A stretch of DNA of 64,000 bases from Caldalkalibacillus thermarum (lineage in GTDB: Bacteria > Bacillota > Bacilli > Caldalkalibacillales > Caldalkalibacillaceae): the NCBI RefSeq assembly GCF_014644735.1, contig NZ_BMKZ01000002.1:1-64000 (forward strand). Reading direction: 5' to 3'. The stretch's first letter is position 1; every line of letters starts with the position of its first letter. The notes beneath the pieces are model-generated. The model was not told the DNA's origin. It worked only from the letters and a program-made list of their open reading frames with translations, and did no database searches. The position numbers and the translations under genes were made by a program. Shown in pieces: positions 7,717-15,640 of the stretch.

Positions 7717-7944
7717 TTGCGTAGTGACAAAGTTCTGGATGCTACCGGGCTGTCCTGCCCAATGCCTGTGGTCAGAGCCAAAAAGGCGATTGATACCCTG
7801 TCAACCGGTCAAATACTGGAAGTTCATGCCAGCGATAAAGGAGCGGTTAAAGATATTCCATCCTGGGCTAAAGCATCAGGGCATGAGCTTATTGAGCAAA
7901 AAGAAGAGAACGGTTGTTACAAGTTCTGGATAAAAAAAGGATAA
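7717..7944 (+). CDS. yrkI: TusA-family sulfur carrier
   Basis: A 75-residue stand-alone TusA protein with LDATGLSCPMPVVRAKKAI, in which Cys14 is the sulfur carrier. It resembles the TusA half of the preceding gene but lacks the first Cys of that domain (Ala-Thr instead of Cys-Gln). The start is TTG 7717, with AGGAGGAG eight bases upstream; no ATG is available in frame. It is the fourth gene of the operon and is followed by a terminator hairpin before the SulP gene, so the downstream genes may be made at a lower level. It probably shuttles persulfide sulfur among the operon's rhodaneses. Confidence 0.88.
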   Translation: MRSDKVLDATGLSCPMPVVRAKKAIDTLSTGQILEVHASDKGAVKDIPSWAKASGHELIEQKEENGCYKFWIKKG

Positions 7945-7962
7945 CTTCCTTCTACACTCAGC

Positions 7963-8002
7963 GGCTGACCCCGGCCTAACCACAAGGGGGTCAGCCTTTC
8001 TC
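7963..8002 (+). terminator. Terminator hairpin inside the sulfur operon
   Basis: GGCTGACCCC (7963-7972) pairs with GGGGTCAGCC (7987-7996) and is followed by TTTCTCT. The T tract is imperfect, so partial read-through into the SulP gene is likely. Confidence 0.7.
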
Positions 8003-8057
8003 TGCAGATGAGCGATCTCATTGTTTAGCGATCTTTAAATGAAAGGCGGACGTGTGC

Positions 8058-9734
8058 ATGAGTAAACAGTGGATGCCAGGTTTGAGTCAGCTCATCCCTT
8101 ATCAGCGGGAACATTTGAGTGGTGATTTGACCAGCGGACTGACTGTGGCCGTCATGCTCATTCCCCAGGGATTGGCCTACGCCATGTTGGCTGGTGTTGA
8201 TCCGGTCATCGGGCTTTATTCAGTCACCATCCCTTTGCTGGTCTATGCACTCTTTGCTTCTTCACGCCATTTGGCTGTCGGACCAGTCGCCATGGTTTCT
8301 CTCTTGGTTTTCAGCGGTGTATCGGCGCTGGCAGAACCGGGAAGCCCTCAATTTGTGGCTTATGTCCTGTTGTTGTCACTGTTGGTTGGGCTGATCCAGT
8401 TGGTGATGGGGGTGATGCGCCTGGGGTTTTTGGTCAACTTTTTGTCCCATGCTGTGATCAGTGGCTTCACGTCAGCGGCCGCCATCGTTATCGGTTTAAG
8501 TCAGCTGAAACATCTGTTGGGGGTTCCATTGGCTACACATGAGTATACCCATCAATTGATCCTGGAAGCGATCGGGCGTTGGAGGGAGATTGATCCCATC
8601 ACCCTGGCCCTTGGTTTGGGCAGTATCGCTCTATTGGTGGTGCTGAAGCGGGTCACTCCCCGTCTGCCCGCACCCATTGTGGTCGTCCTGTTGGCTGTGG
8701 TGCTGATTCGCTTTTTCAATTTGGATCAACACGGGGTCAGCATCGTTGGAGATGTTCCCCGTGGTATTCCAGGATTTTCTGTGCCGGATTTGAGTATGGA
8801 AGCAGTGCAATTGTTGCTGCCAACTGCATTTACAATCGCTTTGGTTGGTTTCATGGAATCGATTGCCGTAGCTAAAGCGATTGCGGCCAAGGAAAAATAC
8901 AAAGTGGATCCTGATCAGGAGTTGCGGGGCTTGGGTCTGGCCAATATTGCCGGTTCATTTTTCTCTTCCATGCCAGTAACAGGTGGTTTTTCTCGGACGG
9001 CAGTCAATTACCAGTCCGGAGCCAAAACCGTACTGGCTTCCATCGTCACCGCTGTGCTGGTCATCATGACGTTGCTCTTTCTGACACCTCTATTTTATTA
9101 CTTGCCTCACGCGGTGTTGGCTGCCATTATCATGGTGGCGGTCTATGATTTGATTGACGTGCGGGAAGCGTTGCACCTTTTTAAGATTAAACAAAGTGAT
9201 GGCTGGATATTGCTGATCACTTTTTTCAGCACGCTGTTGATAGGGATCGAGCCAGGTATTATGATTGGTGTAGCTGTCTCACTTCTGCTCTTTATCTGGC
9301 GAAGTGCCTATCCTCACGTGGCTGAACTGGGCTACTTGGAGCAGGACAGGGTCTTTCGCAACATCCGGCGCTATCCAGAGGCCAAAACGTTTAAAAATGC
9401 TCTGTTACTTCGAGTGGATGCTTCCCTTTATTTTGCCAATATGGCCTTTTTAGAAAATAAATTAGAGCACTATAGTCAAGAGCGGCCTGAACTCCAATGG
9501 ATCGTGATGGACATGTCCGGCGTCAATGATATGGATGCTGTCGCGGTCGATGCGCTGGAAGCTGTGATGGACAATTTGAAACAGCGGGGCATTCGCTTTG
9601 CCTTTGCAAACATGAAGGGGTCGGTTTTAGATGTGGTGCACCGAGCCAACTGGAACAATAAAGTGGGCAAACATCTTTATTACATGTCTGTGGCTGAGGC
9701 AGTGGAAGATTTGGGTTTGCAATATGCCCCTTAG
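8058..9734 (+). CDS. SulP-family anion transporter with STAS domain
   Basis: Inner-membrane transporter of 558 residues for sulfate or a similar anion. The conserved SulP start (GLTVAVMLIPQGLAYAMLAGVDPVIGLYS) lies near residues 30-60, followed by ten or more hydrophobic helices and the family motif GGFSRTAVN. A cytoplasmic STAS domain occupies about residues 435-550 (LLLRVDASLYFAN, VMDMSGVNDMDAVAVDAL). ATG 8058 is chosen because AAAGGCGGA is seven bases upstream. In an operon that ends in sulfite production it could export sulfite or sulfate made by persulfide oxidation, or import sulfur anions; the direction cannot be told from sequence. Substrate is inferred from family and neighbours. Confidence 0.9.
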   Translation: MSKQWMPGLSQLIPYQREHLSGDLTSGLTVAVMLIPQGLAYAMLAGVDPVIGLYSVTIPLLVYALFASSRHLAVGPVAMVSLLVFSGVSALAEPGSPQFVAYVLLLSLLVGLIQLVMGVMRLGFLVNFLSHAVISGFTSAAAIVIGLSQLKHLLGVPLATHEYTHQLILEAIGRWREIDPITLALGLGSIALLVVLKRVTPRLPAPIVVVLLAVVLIRFFNLDQHGVSIVGDVPRGIPGFSVPDLSMEAVQLLLPTAFTIALVGFMESIAVAKAIAAKEKYKVDPDQELRGLGLANIAGSFFSSMPVTGGFSRTAVNYQSGAKTVLASIVTAVLVIMTLLFLTPLFYYLPHAVLAAIIMVAVYDLIDVREALHLFKIKQSDGWILLITFFSTLLIGIEPGIMIGVAVSLLLFIWRSAYPHVAELGYLEQDRVFRNIRRYPEAKTFKNALLLRVDASLYFANMAFLENKLEHYSQERPELQWIVMDMSGVNDMDAVAVDALEAVMDNLKQRGIRFAFANMKGSVLDVVHRANWNNKVGKHLYYMSVAEAVEDLGLQYAP

Positions 9735-9795
9735 ACAGGCGGCGGCTCCGGACCGCATCAATGTGATATCTTTGTGATGGGCGGGAGGTGAAATC

Positions 9796-10056
9796 ATGAA
9801 GTATACTAATGATATGAAAAACCGTCTCAAACGGGTGGAAGGACAAGTGCGCGGCGTGTTGAGAATGATGGAAGAAGAGAAGGATTGCAAAGAAGTGATT
9901 TACCAGCTGACTGCCATTCGTGCAGCCCTGGATAAAGCAACGGCCTATATCATCGGGAAGAATATGGAACAGTGCATGTTGCAGCAGATGGAAAAGGGCG
10001 AAAGCGCAGACAAGGTGATTCAAGAAGCGATTCAACTGCTGGTGAAGAGCCGTTAA
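9796..10056 (+). CDS. cstR: CsoR-family regulator of the CstR (persulfide-sensing) type
   Basis: An 86-residue all-helical DUF156 repressor. CsoR copper sensors use Cys, His and Cys ligands. Here the residues are Cys31, Asn56 and Cys60: the middle His is Asn, and the two cysteines keep the spacing of Staphylococcus CstR, which senses persulfides by linking Cys31 and Cys60. That argues for a sulfur sensor, not copper. GGGAGGTG lies just before ATG 9796. It is 61 bases after the SulP gene. Its likely target is the pair of operator-like sites at 5313-5352 in front of this operon. Loss of repression in the presence of sulfide or persulfide is the expected logic. Confidence 0.88.
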   Translation: MKYTNDMKNRLKRVEGQVRGVLRMMEEEKDCKEVIYQLTAIRAALDKATAYIIGKNMEQCMLQQMEKGESADKVIQEAIQLLVKSR

Positions 10057-10097
10057 GAACTGGGGCAATTTGAGATACAGAAGGTGAGATTTTGATA

Positions 10098-10853
10098 ATG
10101 AATGAGAGTGTGATTATCGGTCCGCTGGTAATACCCGTCAACTTTGTGAGTTATGGTTTAGCTATTTTTGCTGTCCTGCTCTATTATCTCAAATGGCACA
10201 CAGCGGTTGCAGACAGGGAGAAGAGGTTGAGTGCTGATATCTTGCTCAGTGCGTTTTTCTATGCTTTACTGGCCTGGAAGCTAAGTCCGCTTTTGTTCAG
10301 ACCTCTGTTTTTTCTGCAAGATCCAGTACTCCTGCTATTTTACCGGGGTGGGTACAAAGAGCTGTGGGTGGCTGTTCTGGTTTTCAGTGTTTACTTGCTC
10401 TTTAAAACGAAAAAACAAAGTCTCCCTCTTGTCAATCAGCTTAATCTGTTGATCCTGATTACAATTGTGGCGGGTTTCATCCAATCAGTGTTGACCCGCC
10501 AGAGAGGAAACCAGATAGAATGGACCTGGTTAGCAGACCTGTTGTCCTTAGAAGCACATCCTGTGCATCTTTATCAAATGTTTTGGCATGTCTTATTGCT
10601 GATGTGGATTGTCTGGCAAGGCTTTCATCCCCAATCCGTCCGTTGGTTGGGCCAAGCCTTGGCCGGATTCAGCAGCGGCCAACTGTTGATCAGCACTGCC
10701 GCGCGTGAACAGATGCCACTTTTGGGACTGATAGAGCCCCGGCAATTTTACTTCTTCTTGCTTGTCATTGGGTTTATCATGCTTATCAAAGCCCGCTGTG
10801 AGAAAACCATTGACTGCCTTGAAATCAGGAGCGCTGATGAAAAGAGGAACTGA
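10098..10853 (+). CDS. Multi-pass membrane protein, distantly Lgt-like
   Basis: About 251 residues with six or seven hydrophobic segments. The layout recalls prolipoprotein diacylglyceryl transferase: VSYGLAIFAVLLYYL near the start, YRGGYKE in the middle, and AHPVHLYQMFWHVLLL resembling the HPTxLYE element. The catalytic His-Gly-Gly of true Lgt is not visible, so it is probably a paralogue with another role. The start could be TTG 10092 or ATG 10098. It lies 41 bases after the CstR-like gene, with AAGGTGAG upstream, and is the last gene of the sulfur operon. Its job there is unknown; association with the SulP transporter is only a guess from position. Confidence 0.6.
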   Translation: MNESVIIGPLVIPVNFVSYGLAIFAVLLYYLKWHTAVADREKRLSADILLSAFFYALLAWKLSPLLFRPLFFLQDPVLLLFYRGGYKELWVAVLVFSVYLLFKTKKQSLPLVNQLNLLILITIVAGFIQSVLTRQRGNQIEWTWLADLLSLEAHPVHLYQMFWHVLLLMWIVWQGFHPQSVRWLGQALAGFSSGQLLISTAAREQMPLLGLIEPRQFYFFLLVIGFIMLIKARCEKTIDCLEIRSADEKRN

Positions 10854-11250
10854 GAAGAGAAAAGACGATCTGTGCAACGACAACGAGCTTATGTTTAACA
10901 TGGGGGAGATGGGAGCTTATCACGACAGAGGCATGGCAGTTCATTTTAATAGTTTAGTTTACATAATATATATTATCGGACATAATGTAACCAAAAAATT
11001 GAGGCTGCTGACAAACCCTTATCCCAATCATCAAAAATTATCTTATCCAAATGATTGATACTCTTCATGACCGCTTTTCGTGACGCCTCGTTGTAACTGA
11101 CACTACTAACTGTTTGATCCCCAAGACGTCACTTATCTGTCTGGATTTTTCTTATTGTTATTGCTTGCTAAAAACTCTTGCATATATCAGGTGCTCACAT
11201 CTACCAGATGCACATATGTATCCTATCCAAATCAAATTTTTCTCAATCGC
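10854..11250. other. AT-rich spacer without a convincing gene
   Basis: About 400 bases after the sulfur operon. A 51-codon stretch without stops on the minus strand (11128 to 10976) has no start codon with a ribosome site and may be a remnant of a lost gene. No clear terminator was found for the sulfur operon. Confidence 0.4.
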
Positions 11251-11279
11251 TTGTCTTTTTCTTTTGGTCTATGTATAAT
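11251..11279 (+). promoter_or_regulatory. Promoter of the SOS mini-protein
   Basis: TTGTCT at 11251-11256, a 17-base spacer, and a perfect TATAAT at 11274-11279. LexA boxes begin three bases downstream. Confidence 0.75.
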
Positions 11280-11281
11280 AA

Positions 11282-11308
11282 GAACAAACGTTCCTAGAAC
11301 ATATATTC
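11282..11308 (+). promoter_or_regulatory. Two adjacent LexA boxes
   Basis: GAAC-AAAC-GTTC (11282-11293) is a perfect core match to the Gram-positive SOS box. GAAC-ATAT-ATTC (11297-11308) differs at one position. They are 15 bases apart and cover the expected transcription start of the promoter at 11251-11279. Confidence 0.75.
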
Positions 11309-11348
11309 TTAAGAATGCTTGTTGGCGTTTTGTGAGGAGGAATTTGAA

Positions 11349-11447
11349 ATGGTGGAATGGCTTGAAGGGTTGCTTAGTTTTTCACTTTGGTTGTTGGGCT
11401 TAACAATTCTGAGCTTTATATTTAAAGGGGAACAGGTATCTGAATAA
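11349..11447 (+). CDS. SOS-controlled 32-residue single-helix membrane peptide
   Basis: A tiny frame with a textbook AGGAGG eight bases before ATG 11349. The peptide has a short acidic start (MVEWLEG), one hydrophobic helix of about 18 residues (LLSFSLWLLGLTILSFIF) and a charged tail (KGEQVSE). It has its own strong promoter and tandem LexA boxes, so it should be made only after DNA damage. LexA-controlled single-helix peptides in other bacteria (SidA of Caulobacter, about 30 residues) block cell division, and others (TisB) depolarise the membrane. No family could be named. The gene yneA, which usually lies next to lexA in Bacillus and stops division, is not next to lexA here, so this peptide could fill that role (inference). 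Confidence 0.7.
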   Translation: MVEWLEGLLSFSLWLLGLTILSFIFKGEQVSE

Positions 11448-11597
11448 AATAAAAACCACTCTCCCCTCACTCTTTCCTCTCCGCTGTTTTGTTTGTTTTG
11501 GTGAAACGATGTTTTGTTGAAATAAAATGATCACAACATGAAGGTCCAATGTTAAAATATTAAGTAACAGCATACCCAAACCAAAGGAGATGAAACA

Positions 11598-12413
11598 ATG
11601 GACACTAAAGTGTATAAAGCTTTGACCATTGCCGGTTCAGATACGAGTGGCGGAGCAGGAATCCAAGCTGACCTTAAGGCTTTCCAATCTCGCAATGTGT
11701 ACGGTTTGACAGTGTTGACCACAATCGTGGCACAAGATCCTGACCGCGACTGGTTTCATGCTGTTTACCCTCTTCCCACAGATACAGTCAGAGCACAATT
11801 AAACACAGTACTTTCCGGAATTGGTGTTGAGGCAGTGAAAACAGGGATGCTGCCCACCTCTGATATCATCGAATTGGTAGCTGATACCATTGACCGCTAT
11901 AATCTTGATCGAGTTGTGGTTGATCCGGTAATGGTATGTAAAGGTGCAGATGAACCTGTTAACCCCGACGCTGCTGCCAGTTTAAGAGAGGTGCTTGTTC
12001 CGAAAGCTGCTGTGGTTACGCCTAATCTATTTGAGGCAGCACAGTTAAGTCAGCGTCCTGCCATTAAATCTATTGATGATATGAAAGAAGCAGCGACGAT
12101 CATTCATGAATTAGGTCCGCGCTACGTGGTCATTAAAGGTGGAAAACTGGACAATAATATGGCTGTTGATGTTTTGTACGACGGCCGCTCCTTTGAAATA
12201 CTCGAGTGGGAACGGGTAGACACTGCTTATACTCATGGGGCAGGATGTACGTTTGCAGCGATGATTACGGCTGAGTTAGCCAAAGGAACCTCTGTTCAAG
12301 AAGCAGTTCAGCAAGCCAAAAAATTTATCACACAGGCTATCCGTCAAGGGTTTAAGCTTAACCAATATGTGGGTTCGGTGAACCATCTTGCCTTAAATTC
12401 CTTCAACGCATGA
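11598..12413 (+). CDS. pdxK: Pyridoxine/pyridoxal kinase (PdxK, ThiD-like fold)
   Basis: Phosphorylates vitamin B6 forms to pyridoxal 5'-phosphate precursors; ribokinase fold, 271 residues. The start [23 protein letters not shown] is the substrate-binding GSD-SGGAG box. [10 protein letters not shown] lies in the middle, and [23 protein letters not shown] carries the anion hole and catalytic residues (the HGAGC form is typical of the Bacillus PdxK type, against HGTGC in HMP kinases). It closely resembles B. subtilis PdxK in length and in the VGPxxH-like C-terminus. AAAGGAGATG precedes ATG 11598. It is a single-gene unit, with a hairpin downstream at 12434. ThiD activity cannot be excluded. Confidence 0.9.
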   Translation: MDTKVYKALTIAGSDTSGGAGIQADLKAFQSRNVYGLTVLTTIVAQDPDRDWFHAVYPLPTDTVRAQLNTVLSGIGVEAVKTGMLPTSDIIELVADTIDRYNLDRVVVDPVMVCKGADEPVNPDAAASLREVLVPKAAVVTPNLFEAAQLSQRPAIKSIDDMKEAATIIHELGPRYVVIKGGKLDNNMAVDVLYDGRSFEILEWERVDTAYTHGAGCTFAAMITAELAKGTSVQEAVQQAKKFITQAIRQGFKLNQYVGSVNHLALNSFNA

Positions 12414-12433
12414 AGACTGAGGCTAACCCTTTC

Positions 12434-12487
12434 ATCCACCTTGACGCAGCATCGTCGGGCGTCGGGTGGATTACTTATTGCTTGTTT
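12434..12487 (+). terminator. Probable terminator of pdxK
   Basis: ATCCACC-TT-GACGC pairs with GCGTC-GG-GTGGAT (12434-12471), followed by a broken T-rich tail. The rest of the 375-base gap to uppP is AT-rich, with no gene seen. Confidence 0.5.
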
Positions 12488-12716
12488 TATCTTGTCAATT
12501 TATACCCTCAATGGTCATCAGACTGAGTGGTAGGTGATTTCCTTACAAAAGGCGGAGTCCCTTTGTTTTACCCTTACAAAAAACGTTTTTCGTTTCCTTT
12601 CCCCATAAGAACGGGAAGAGCTTATCGGAACGGTTGATCTTTCTCATCCTGCTTGTCTGTAATCTCTACTTATTTTTGCTGCTCTTTGCCAATCATTAAA
12701 CTTGTCATAAATCTAT

Positions 12717-12744
12717 TTGTCTCCCCATAGAGTTGTGATAAAAT
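12717..12744 (+). promoter_or_regulatory. Putative uppP promoter
   Basis: TTGTCT (12717-12722), 16-base spacer, TAAAAT (12739-12744), about 45 bases before the uppP start. Confidence 0.45.
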
Positions 12745-12789
12745 GGGTTTTGTGTGACAAATAGTAGTTAAACCGAAAGGAGTTTCTCC

Positions 12790-13620
12790 ATGTCGATACT
12801 TGAAGCACTTATTTTGGGAGTCGTTCAAGGGATTACAGAGTTTCTTCCCATTTCGAGTACTGCTCACATTGTTATTGCTTCCCTATTGCTTAACCTGCGG
12901 TTTCCAGGTTTGGTCATGGAGATTTTTTTGCACTTAGCTTCTGTTTTGGCTGTGATCATCTATTTCCGTCACGATTTGGCCCGGATTATTAAAGGGTTCT
13001 TTGCTTACATACGTTACCGTAATCCCCATGATAAAGTTTCGTTTATATTTAGCCTTTACATCATCTTGGCCACCATCATCACGGGCGTCTTAGGTGTAGT
13101 GCTGACCGATTTTATAGACGAGTCTCTGAAAACACCGCCTGTAATTGCCTTTTCATTGGTTGTAACAGGAAGTTTGCTTATCTTTATTGAGCGTTTTCAC
13201 CGCTTCGGCGATAAAAATGAAGCAACGATGGGCTTAAAAGATACTTTCGTTGTTGCCTTGGGTCAAACACTGGCTGTTATCCCTGGAATATCCCGTTCAG
13301 GTTCCACTTTAGTTGCTGCATTATGGACAGGATTAAACAGAGAAACCGCTGTACGCTTTTCGTTTTTGCTGGCCATTCCAGTTATTTTAGGGTCAACAGT
13401 GTTAATGGTTAAAGATCTGGAGCCTGGACTAGTGGCGGAAATCGGTCTTTTCCCTTTGTTCATCGCTTTTGTTGCTTCCTTTATTTTTTCTATCATCGGG
13501 ATCATTTGGTTAATTGACTTTTTGAAAAAAAGCCGGCTGATTTACTTTGCTGTTTATTGCTATGTCCTGGCTGCCTTTGTTTACTTTTTCCTTGATCGCT
13601 CACTGATTATCGATTTATAG
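12790..13620 (+). CDS. uppP: Undecaprenyl-diphosphatase (bacitracin resistance, BacA/UppP)
   Basis: Integral membrane enzyme that removes a phosphate from undecaprenyl diphosphate, recycling the lipid carrier for peptidoglycan and teichoic acid synthesis and giving bacitracin tolerance. The 276 residues have about eight helices. The two signature motifs are VVQGITEFLPISSTAHI (residues 10-26, catalytic Glu and Ser) and PGISRSGSTLVAAL (about 162-175, catalytic Arg). AAAGGAG lies before ATG 12790. It has its own promoter region and ends at a strong terminator, so it is monocistronic. The sequence is intact. Confidence 0.95.
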   Translation: MSILEALILGVVQGITEFLPISSTAHIVIASLLLNLRFPGLVMEIFLHLASVLAVIIYFRHDLARIIKGFFAYIRYRNPHDKVSFIFSLYIILATIITGVLGVVLTDFIDESLKTPPVIAFSLVVTGSLLIFIERFHRFGDKNEATMGLKDTFVVALGQTLAVIPGISRSGSTLVAALWTGLNRETAVRFSFLLAIPVILGSTVLMVKDLEPGLVAEIGLFPLFIAFVASFIFSIIGIIWLIDFLKKSRLIYFAVYCYVLAAFVYFFLDRSLIIDL

Positions 13621-13634
13621 CTTATAACCATACC

Positions 13635-13669
13635 AAAAAAGCTGACTCTACAACAGAGTCAGCTTTTTT
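13635..13669. terminator. Strong bidirectional terminator
   Basis: Perfect 15-bp stem AAAAAAGCTGACTCT / AGAGTCAGCTTTTTT around ACAAC. It serves uppP (plus) and the lipoprotein gene coming from the right (minus). Confidence 0.95.
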
Positions 13670-13725
13670 CAGGCATTTTTCGTAAATGTTTTTTTGGATC
13701 GGCCAATATGATTAAGATTTATGGA

Positions 13726-14367
13726 TTACTGGTCAGAATATATTCCCGTATCTACTGGGATGGGTTCTTCAATGCTCACATGGCCAGCCAGTGTTTCACT
13801 CACTTTGCCATCAACCAATAAGTGGATGTATTCAACCCCATTAAGCTGGGCAAATGTATCTAACAGGGTTTGGATGGCCATTCCTTCAGCACTTGCCCCA
13901 AAATAGGCACCATCATGCATGGAGACATCAATAATAACCGTAGTCCCTTCCAATCTAATATCGTTCAGATCAAAATTTTTCCACAGGGGATTGGCTGTTT
14001 CGGTCTGTGGATTTTGTAAGTGGTTCCATACGGCACGCAATTTGTCCTCATCAGTTTCGAACACTACTTCATGTTGCTCCTCAACAACCTCTAACAAATC
14101 ATGATCTGCATAATAAAATGTGATCTTCACCGTTTCACCCTGTTGTTCATCAGCGTTGTTCTCACTTTCCCCTTCTTCTTTATTCGCTTCTTCATTAGCT
14201 TCTTCATTTGGTTCAGAAACTACAGGCTCTTCCGCTTCTTGACTTTGCTCTTGTTCATCCCCTGCCCCCGTTTGGGTATCAATTGTTTGCTGGCCACAGG
14301 CTGATAGAATGAGGACTACCAAACAGCCCATTAATAAGAGCAATTGCCATCTGTTTTCTTTGTTCAT
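13726..14367 (-). CDS. GerMN-domain lipoprotein
   Basis: Exported lipoprotein of 213 residues. The signal peptide LLLLMGCLVVLILSAC ends in a lipobox with Cys24 as the lipidation site. Residues 25-75 form a very acidic linker with EEAN-like repeats (suited to an alkaline outside, by inference). The rest is a GerMN domain (VKITFYYADHD, TVIIDVS, AIQTLLDTFAQLNGVEYIHLLVDG), found in germination protein GerM and in cell-surface proteins. The ATG at 14367 is preferred to the TTG at 14370 because GGTGGAG is six bases before it. It follows ynzC by 20 bases and is probably cotranscribed. The exact function is unknown. Confidence 0.8.
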   Translation of the reverse strand: MNKENRWQLLLLMGCLVVLILSACGQQTIDTQTGAGDEQEQSQEAEEPVVSEPNEEANEEANKEEGESENNADEQQGETVKITFYYADHDLLEVVEEQHEVVFETDEDKLRAVWNHLQNPQTETANPLWKNFDLNDIRLEGTTVIIDVSMHDGAYFGASAEGMAIQTLLDTFAQLNGVEYIHLLVDGKVSETLAGHVSIEEPIPVDTGIYSDQ

Positions 14368-14387
14368 CAATCACTCCACCCCTTTAG

Positions 14388-14624
14388 CTAGTGCTCTTTC
14401 TTATAAAGCTTTTGAGCTTTTTTAAGTTTGCCCGGTGTTACATCTCTTCCGGTCGGATCAATTACTTTAATTCCCATTAAATTGGCTCTGAATGCGGAGC
14501 GGAAGGATTGAATGTATTCTTGACGCAACTGGGCCTGTTCTTCCTTCTCTTTTTTCGTGAGCCCTTCCCTTTTCGCTTTTTTGGCCAGCTGATTAATCCG
14601 CTGAATTTTACTCTTCGGCAGCAT
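14388..14624 (-). CDS. ynzC: DUF896/UPF0291 protein YnzC
   Basis: A 78-residue, very basic helical protein (KIQRINQLAKKAKREGLTKKEKEEQAQLRQEYI) of the UPF0291 family. In B. subtilis ynzC belongs to the LexA-controlled yneA-yneB-ynzC operon beside lexA. Here ynzC lies beside lexA on the opposite strand, and yneA and yneB are missing from between them. Two ATG codons are in tandem (14627 and 14624); AAAGGGG is better spaced for the second. The LexA box at 14731 lies between ynzC and lexA and could control both directions. The molecular function is not known. Confidence 0.85.
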   Translation of the reverse strand: MLPKSKIQRINQLAKKAKREGLTKKEKEEQAQLRQEYIQSFRSAFRANLMGIKVIDPTGRDVTPGKLKKAQKLYKKEH

Positions 14625-14729
14625 CATGATCCCCTTTACTTGACTGTTTGTTGTCTGTAAATAATTCTATATTATTACAGTAATACTTTTGACTCCTTTC
14701 GTCAATCCATAAAGTAAATTATAAAATTT

Positions 14730-14743
14730 CGAACTTATGTTTG
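14730..14743 (+). promoter_or_regulatory. LexA box in front of lexA
   Basis: CGAAC-TTAT-GTTTG, one mismatch to CGAACN4GTTCG, overlapping the -35 region of the lexA promoter. It indicates self-control of lexA. Confidence 0.75.
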
Positions 14744-14769
14744 TGTTTGTTTTTTGTATTTGTTATAAT
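14741..14769 (+). promoter_or_regulatory. lexA promoter
   Basis: TTGTGT (14741-14746), 17-base spacer, TATAAT (14764-14769). Confidence 0.6.
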
Positions 14770-14840
14770 AGCTTCTAGATATACATAGTCAAAACTTGCC
14801 AACATGACGTAACTGATTTACTGTTATTGGGGTGAAATGT

Positions 14841-15461
14841 ATGTCATTATCCAAACGCCAAAAGTTAATACTCGATTTCATTAAAAAGGAAGTCCGTGAA
14901 AAGGGATATCCACCTTCTGTGCGAGAAATTGGAGAAGCAGTGGGGTTGGCGTCCAGTTCGACGGTGCACGGTCATTTAGCCCGGCTGGAACAAAAAGGAT
15001 ATATACGCCGTAATCCTACCAAACCCAGGGCGATTGAGATTCTGGACGAGGATGTCCGTAACCAGCCTGAGACGGTCAGTACCACCTACGTGCCGGTGAT
15101 CGGTAAAGTGACAGCTGGACAACCCATTACAGCCGTGGAAAACATTGAAGAGTATTTTCCCTTACCAGACAAGTTCGCCGCAGATCATAATGAACTATTT
15201 ATGCTTATCGTACATGGGGATAGTATGATTGAAGCTGGTATTTATGACGGGGACTATGTGATTGTTCGCAAACAAAATCATGCAAAAAACGGTGACATTG
15301 TTGTAGCCATGACAGAAGATGATGAAGCAACCGTGAAGCGCTTTTTTAAGGAGAAAAATGTGATCCGTCTGCAGCCTGAAAACTCTGCCATGGAGCCTAT
15401 TATCCTTAAGGATGTCACCATCTTAGGAAAGGTAATAGGGGTTTTCCGCCATATTCACTAA
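14841..15461 (+). CDS. lexA: SOS repressor LexA
   Basis: Represses DNA-damage genes and cleaves itself when RecA forms filaments. The 206 residues have an N-terminal winged helix ([32 protein letters not shown], with recognition helix SSSTVHGHL). The cleavage site is Ala92-Gly93 in GKVTAGQPI, and the protease dyad is Ser128 (HGDSMIEAG) and Lys166 (ATVKRF). The start is ATG 14841 with GGGGTG six bases before; a GTG at 14832 overlaps the ribosome site and is less likely. A LexA box overlaps its promoter. The same box type is found before recA and before the 32-residue peptide at 11349. Confidence 0.97.
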   Translation: MSLSKRQKLILDFIKKEVREKGYPPSVREIGEAVGLASSSTVHGHLARLEQKGYIRRNPTKPRAIEILDEDVRNQPETVSTTYVPVIGKVTAGQPITAVENIEEYFPLPDKFAADHNELFMLIVHGDSMIEAGIYDGDYVIVRKQNHAKNGDIVVAMTEDDEATVKRFFKEKNVIRLQPENSAMEPIILKDVTILGKVIGVFRHIH

Positions 15462-15496
15462 AATGTGACATGATACTGCAACAGACAGTTGATTTT

Positions 15497-15540
15497 AGAC
15501 CAAGCAACACTGTCTGATTATGGATGGTTGCTTAGTCCAA
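15497..15540. repeat. Stem-loop after lexA
   Basis: GACCAAGCAAC pairs with GTTGCTTAGTC across a 22-base loop. It precedes the main terminator and may form a combined structure with it. Confidence 0.5.
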
Positions 15541-15544
15541 CTGT

Positions 15545-15577
15545 AAAAGGGGAACAGAAATATCTGCTCCCCTTTTT
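15545..15577. terminator. Bidirectional terminator between lexA and glnA
   Basis: AAAAGGGG-CAGA pairs with TCTG-CCCCTTTT, with T runs on both strands. It can stop lexA and glnA transcripts coming from either side. Confidence 0.85.
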
Positions 15578-15640
15578 CCTTGCTTGTTTTTTCTAACAAT
15601 TTCTCTGATGTGATCATGTATGTGCTTGTGCAGTTGAAGA

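Noticed and set aside
9796-10056. Copper-sensing CsoR
   Set aside because: The middle His ligand of copper sensors is Asn56 here and the gene sits in a sulfur operon, so CstR-type sensing is more likely.
9523-10068. A 181-codon minus-strand frame across the SulP end and the CstR-like gene
   Set aside because: It is antisense to two well-supported genes and its protein is a low-complexity mix without motifs.
10976-11128. A 51-codon stop-free stretch on the minus strand
   Set aside because: No start with a ribosome site and no recognised family; possibly a relic, but not supported.
11155-11403. An 82-codon plus-strand frame covering the SOS promoter
   Set aside because: It runs through the promoter and LexA boxes, lacks a ribosome site and overlaps the much better 32-codon frame.
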